A DNA stretch of 64,000 bases from Nonomuraea coxensis DSM 45129 (lineage in GTDB: Bacteria; Actinomycetota; Actinomycetes; Streptosporangiales; Streptosporangiaceae), in NCBI RefSeq assembly GCF_019397265.1, contig NZ_CP068985.1, positions 6,254,001 through 6,318,000 of the forward strand. Direction: 5' to 3'. Position 1 is the stretch's first letter, and each line of letters starts with the position of its first letter. Of the stretch, positions 60,987 to 64,000 are shown piece after piece. Below the pieces are notes generated by a model. That model ran no database searches. It worked only from the letters and a program-made list of their open reading frames with translations, and was not told the DNA's origin. The position numbers and the translations under genes are program-made.

Positions 60987-62693
60987 GTGATCACTCGGGT
61001 CGTGCTCGCTCTCGCCCTGTCCGCGCCGCCGGTCATGACCTCCTCCGCGCCGCCCGCGCGGCCCTGTCCTGTCGCCGTCCCGGCCGGCACCACGTGCGGG
61101 TTCCTGCTCGTCCCCGAGCGCAGGGACGCCCCCGGCCGGACGATCCAGGTCGGCTACGCCGTACGCCACTCGGCCGCGCGCGGGCGCAGGCCGGACCCCG
61201 TGGTCTTCATGAGCGGCGGCCCCGGCTCGGCGTCGCTGCGGCTCACCGGCTTCCTCGCCCAGATGTTCCCCGACCGGGACGTGGTGGCGCTGGAGCAGCG
61301 CGGCGGCCGCTACTCCGAGCCGGCGCTGAGCTGCCCCGAGACCGCCGAGGCGCTGCTCGGGCAGCTCCGCCGCCCGCCCGCGGACGTGGCCGCCGCCGCC
61401 GTCGCCTGCCGCGACCGGCTCCGCGAGCAGGGCGTGGACCTGCGCGGCTACACCACCAAGGAGATGGCGGCCGACGTCGTCGCGCTGCGCCGCGAGCTCG
61501 GCTACCCGAGCTGGAACCTGTTCGGCGTCAGCTACTCCACCCGCGTCATGGTCGAGGCCGCCGCGGCCGACCCCGGGGGCACCAGGTCGCTGGTGCTGGA
61601 CTCGTTCCTGCCCGAGGGCGTCGCCTGGTACGACGACGCCGAGCGCAACCTGGCCGACACGGTGGCGAGGCTCGGCGTGAAGGACGCCTACGCGGCCATG
61701 ACCGCCCGGCTCAACGCCTCCCCCGCCCGGGTGCCGGCCACCGACCCGCTGCTCGGCCGGGAGTTCACCGCGCGCCTGAGCGGCGACGACGTGGCCGCCC
61801 TGCTGTTCGAGGGGCTGGCCGAACCGGATGTCGCGGCGGTCGCCCCCGCGCTGCTGCCCGCGCTCGCCGAGGGCCACGACGAGCTGCTGCGGCCGCTCGC
61901 CGACGCCGCCGGGGAGGGGCTGGTCACGCACGAGCTCGGGCTCTACCACGCGGTGCAGTGCCAGGACGAGCTGCCGTTCAACTCCTCGGCGGGCCGTTCC
62001 CGGCTGTTCACCCACAGGGCCGACCAGGCGGTCTGCGACGCCTGGGACCTGCCGCGCTCGCAGCCCTCGGGGGCGGTCCCGCGCGCCCCGGCCTTCGTGC
62101 TCGGCGGCCAGTACGACCCCACCACCCCCGTCAGGACCAGCAGACCGGCCGCCGAGGCGCTGCCCGGGGCGCGCTTCGCCGAGATCCCGCACGCCTCCCA
62201 CGCCGTCTTCCTGTCGAGCGCGTGCGCCCGCCGCATGATCGCCGAGTTCGTCGCCGACCCGGCGGCCCGCGCCGCCGCCCCCTGCCTGGACGCGGCCGGC
62301 GACCGGCCGGTGGACCTGCGCGTGACGGCGGCGCCGTACGCGATCGCGCGGGCGCCCTGGCTGGCCGCGCCGTTCGCGGTGTTCGCGCTCGTCGCCCTGG
62401 CGCAGCTCGTGGCGTCCGCGCTGAAGGGCCGGGCGCTCGCGGCGTTCGGCGGGCTGTGCGGGGTGGCCTTCGCCGGGCTGACCGCCCAGGCGGTGCACGG
62501 CCTCGCGGCGCGCAACGCGGCGGCGCCGGCCGTCGGCCTGCCCGCCGACGTCATGTTCTACACGTGGCTCGCGGTGGCCTCGGTCGCGCTCACGGCGGCC
62601 GGCGCGGCGGTCCGGTGGCGCCGGTGGCCCGGCTGGGCGGCGACCGCCGTGGGCGGCGGATTCCTCGTATGGTGGGTGCTCTGGGTGACATGA
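60987..62693 (+). CDS. Secreted/membrane alpha/beta-hydrolase (tripeptidyl-aminopeptidase-like)
   Basis: 568 residues. A short signal-like start (1-22) leads to an alpha/beta-hydrolase domain. The oxyanion region is MSGGPGSAS, the nucleophile Ser182 in GVSYST, and the late His in HASHAVFLSSACARR, like Streptomyces tripeptidyl aminopeptidases. Four hydrophobic helices (about 445-565) form a membrane tail not normal for that family. ATG 60987. The stop overlaps the DUF418 start (ATGA), implying a membrane partnership. Confidence 0.83.
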   Translation: MITRVVLALALSAPPVMTSSAPPARPCPVAVPAGTTCGFLLVPERRDAPGRTIQVGYAVRHSAARGRRPDPVVFMSGGPGSASLRLTGFLAQMFPDRDVVALEQRGGRYSEPALSCPETAEALLGQLRRPPADVAAAAVACRDRLREQGVDLRGYTTKEMAADVVALRRELGYPSWNLFGVSYSTRVMVEAAAADPGGTRSLVLDSFLPEGVAWYDDAERNLADTVARLGVKDAYAAMTARLNASPARVPATDPLLGREFTARLSGDDVAALLFEGLAEPDVAAVAPALLPALAEGHDELLRPLADAAGEGLVTHELGLYHAVQCQDELPFNSSAGRSRLFTHRADQAVCDAWDLPRSQPSGAVPRAPAFVLGGQYDPTTPVRTSRPAAEALPGARFAEIPHASHAVFLSSACARRMIAEFVADPAARAAAPCLDAAGDRPVDLRVTAAPYAIARAPWLAAPFAVFALVALAQLVASALKGRALAAFGGLCGVAFAGLTAQAVHGLAARNAAAPAVGLPADVMFYTWLAVASVALTAAGAAVRWRRWPGWAATAVGGGFLVWWVLWVT

Positions 62694-63619
62694 CGCGCAT
62701 CAGAGAGCTCGACGCGCTCCGCGGGTTCGCGGTGTGCGGCATCATGCTGGTCAACACCTGGCAGCACACGCGCGTCGCCCACGTGCCGTCCACCTCCGTG
62801 GACGTCGTCGTGGAGGACCTCTTCCAGAGCCGGTTCTACCCGATCTTCTCGGCGCTGTTCGGCATCAGCTTCCTGCTGTTCCTGCGCGGCCACAGCAGGT
62901 GGGCGCTGCTCAGCCGGCTGTTCTGGCTCTACTGCATCGGGCTGGCGCAGGGGCTGTTCTACGCGGGCGAGGTGCTGACCGACTACGCGCTCTGGGGCGC
63001 GGTGGCGCTGCTGCCCGCCTCGTTCGTGCCCGGCGGCTGGGCGCAGCTCGTGCTCGGCGTGGCGGCGCTGGCGTGGGGGCTGCTGGCCAAGGGCGGCGGC
63101 TCGTGGCTGATCCCCGGCCTGCTCCTGGCCGGCATGGGGCTGTGGCGGCTGAACCTGCCCCGGTCGCTGCTGCTGCCGGGGTTCGCGGTCAGCGCGCTCG
63201 CCTCCGCGCTGCTCGGTTACGCGGCCTTCACCACCGGCGACTGGAACGCCTACAGCGCAGCCGCGCTGGCGGGGGCGCTGGCGTACTCGCTGGGGCTGCT
63301 CCTGGTGCTGCGGCCGGGGCTGTCGGCGGTGCTGGAGCCGCTCGGCCGCATGGCGCTGACCAACTACGTGACCGGCACCGCCGTGATCGTGCTGACGCTG
63401 CCGCTGGTCAGGGCCGACCCGACCCGCTGGGCTGTCGTGGCGCTCGCCGCCGTGACCGTGGCCGCGCAGGTACTGGTGAGCCGGTGGTGGCTGGCCCGCT
63501 ACCGGTACGGCCCCCTGGAGTGGGTCTGGCGGTGCCTGACCTGGTTTCGCCGGGTGCCCAACCGGTTAGAGTCGGGCCGTGACCACAATCGCCCTCTGCC
63601 AGATCCCGGTCTCCCCTGA
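62690..63619 (+). CDS. DUF418-family membrane protein
   Basis: 309 residues. The N-terminus IRELDALRGFAVCGIMLVN and the C-terminal block EPLGRMALTNYVTGT with PLEWVWRCLT define DUF418, a relative of acyltransferase-3-like membrane proteins. About eight hydrophobic helices. ATG 62690 overlaps the hydrolase stop. Its end overlaps the nitrilase start by 41 bases. Function unknown. Confidence 0.85.
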   Translation: MTRIRELDALRGFAVCGIMLVNTWQHTRVAHVPSTSVDVVVEDLFQSRFYPIFSALFGISFLLFLRGHSRWALLSRLFWLYCIGLAQGLFYAGEVLTDYALWGAVALLPASFVPGGWAQLVLGVAALAWGLLAKGGGSWLIPGLLLAGMGLWRLNLPRSLLLPGFAVSALASALLGYAAFTTGDWNAYSAAALAGALAYSLGLLLVLRPGLSAVLEPLGRMALTNYVTGTAVIVLTLPLVRADPTRWAVVALAAVTVAAQVLVSRWWLARYRYGPLEWVWRCLTWFRRVPNRLESGRDHNRPLPDPGLP

Positions 63620-64000
63620 TCCCTCCGCCAACCTCAAGAGGGCCAGGGAGGCGCTGTCCCGCGCCGAGGGGGCCGACCTCGCGATCTTCCCCGAAGCGAC
63701 GCTGACCCGCTACGGCCGGCGCATCACGGACCTGGCCGAGCCGCTGGACGGGCCGTTCGTGTCGGGCCTCGCCGACGCGGCGCGCGAGCACGGCCTGGCG
63801 GTGATCGCCGGGACGTTCGAGCCGGGCGACGGCCGGGTCCGCAACACGGCCGTGGCGCTCGACGCCCAGGGGGCGCTGGTGGCCGCGTACCGCAAGATCC
63901 ACCTGTTCGACTCCTTCGGCGCGAAGGAGTCCGACCTGGTCGAGCCGGGCGCCGAGCCGACCGTGGTCGAGCTGGCCGGGCTCAGGGTCGGGCTGATCAC
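63579..64000 (+). CDS. Carbon-nitrogen hydrolase (nitrilase family), 5' part
   Basis: 140 residues before the window ends. It has TIALCQIPVSPDPSANL at the start, the catalytic Glu in AIFPEATL and Lys in YRKIHLFDSFG. The catalytic Cys block (usually CYDLRFPE) lies beyond 64000. It hydrolyses an amide or omega-amide in the cytosol. The start is GTG 63579, overlapping the DUF418 end. Substrate unknown. Confidence 0.88.
   Translation, partial: MTTIALCQIPVSPDPSANLKRAREALSRAEGADLAIFPEATLTRYGRRITDLAEPLDGPFVSGLADAAREHGLAVIAGTFEPGDGRVRNTAVALDAQGALVAAYRKIHLFDSFGAKESDLVEPGAEPTVVELAGLRVGLI

Noticed and set aside
59873..62689. Plus-strand frame upstream of and in frame with DUF418
   Set aside because: It is antisense to the aminotransferase and out of frame with the hydrolase; only the part from 62690 has family motifs.

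Overview
The window is chromosomal DNA from a high-GC actinomycete. Codon third positions are almost all G or C, GTG and TTG starts are common, and genes are packed with ATGA or GTGA stop/start overlaps. The gene content (an MsiK-type sugar-ABC ATPase, GlnII, secreted SLT-like proteins ending in Trp-Tyr, a DUF5682/MoxR/VWA cluster) fits the Streptosporangiales or Streptomyces-like actinomycetes. That placement is inference. I see no phage, insertion sequence, plasmid, CRISPR, tRNA or rRNA genes. The region is a mosaic of core metabolism and small regulatory modules.

Layout. 0-6 kb: a decayed methyltransferase, an enolase-superfamily protein without its catalytic lysines, and two MFS transporters around a TetR gene with a five-copy operator. 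6-13.5 kb: a translationally coupled cluster SWIM - DUF5691 - MoxR AAA ATPase - DUF5682 - VWA, the best candidate for a little-described system. 13.5-18.2 kb: a decayed cupin, a principal-like sigma factor, then a set resembling a DosR hypoxia regulon (DoxX, CBS-BON, universal stress protein, SRPBCC, DUF1876) with three shared palindromic boxes. 18.2-27.3 kb: aldehyde dehydrogenase, glutamine synthetase II, TerC, a giant FtsH-like membrane protease with a lipoprotein partner, and a CMD/SDR pair. 27.4-33.1 kb: MsiK and a divergent LacI regulator, an M29/NicX-like enzyme, glutathione peroxidase and two secreted SLT-like paralogues. 33.1-36.5 kb: two TetR modules, one facing a diiron ferritin-like oxidase and one facing a metallo-hydrolase, each with a clear operator. 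36.6-42.3 kb: an asymmetric heterodimeric ABC exporter and small membrane or zinc-ribbon genes. 42.4-51 kb: class A beta-lactamase fused by overlap to a bifunctional penicillin-binding protein, a UBP zinc finger, a Na+/H+ antiporter, a GPQY-repeat protein and a DinG-like helicase. 51-57.4 kb: the shikimate operon aroC-aroK-aroB-aroQ with a trailing SGNH hydrolase, a prepilin-type peptidase, SseB, and a PadR/HD-hydrolase pair. 57.4-64 kb: a ring-opening amidohydrolase, a FUSC protein, an aminotransferase, a membrane-tailed alpha/beta hydrolase with DUF418, and a nitrilase cut by the window end.

How the genes work together. Many genes come in regulator/target pairs with visible operators: TetR/DHA2 transporter, TetR/diiron protein, TetR/metallo-hydrolase and LacI/MsiK. 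The beta-lactamase/PBP pair also has an operator-like site but no adjacent regulator. The aro block makes chorismate from DAHP except for the shikimate dehydrogenase step. The stress block near 15-18 kb looks like one hypoxia-responsive regulon spread over three transcription units.
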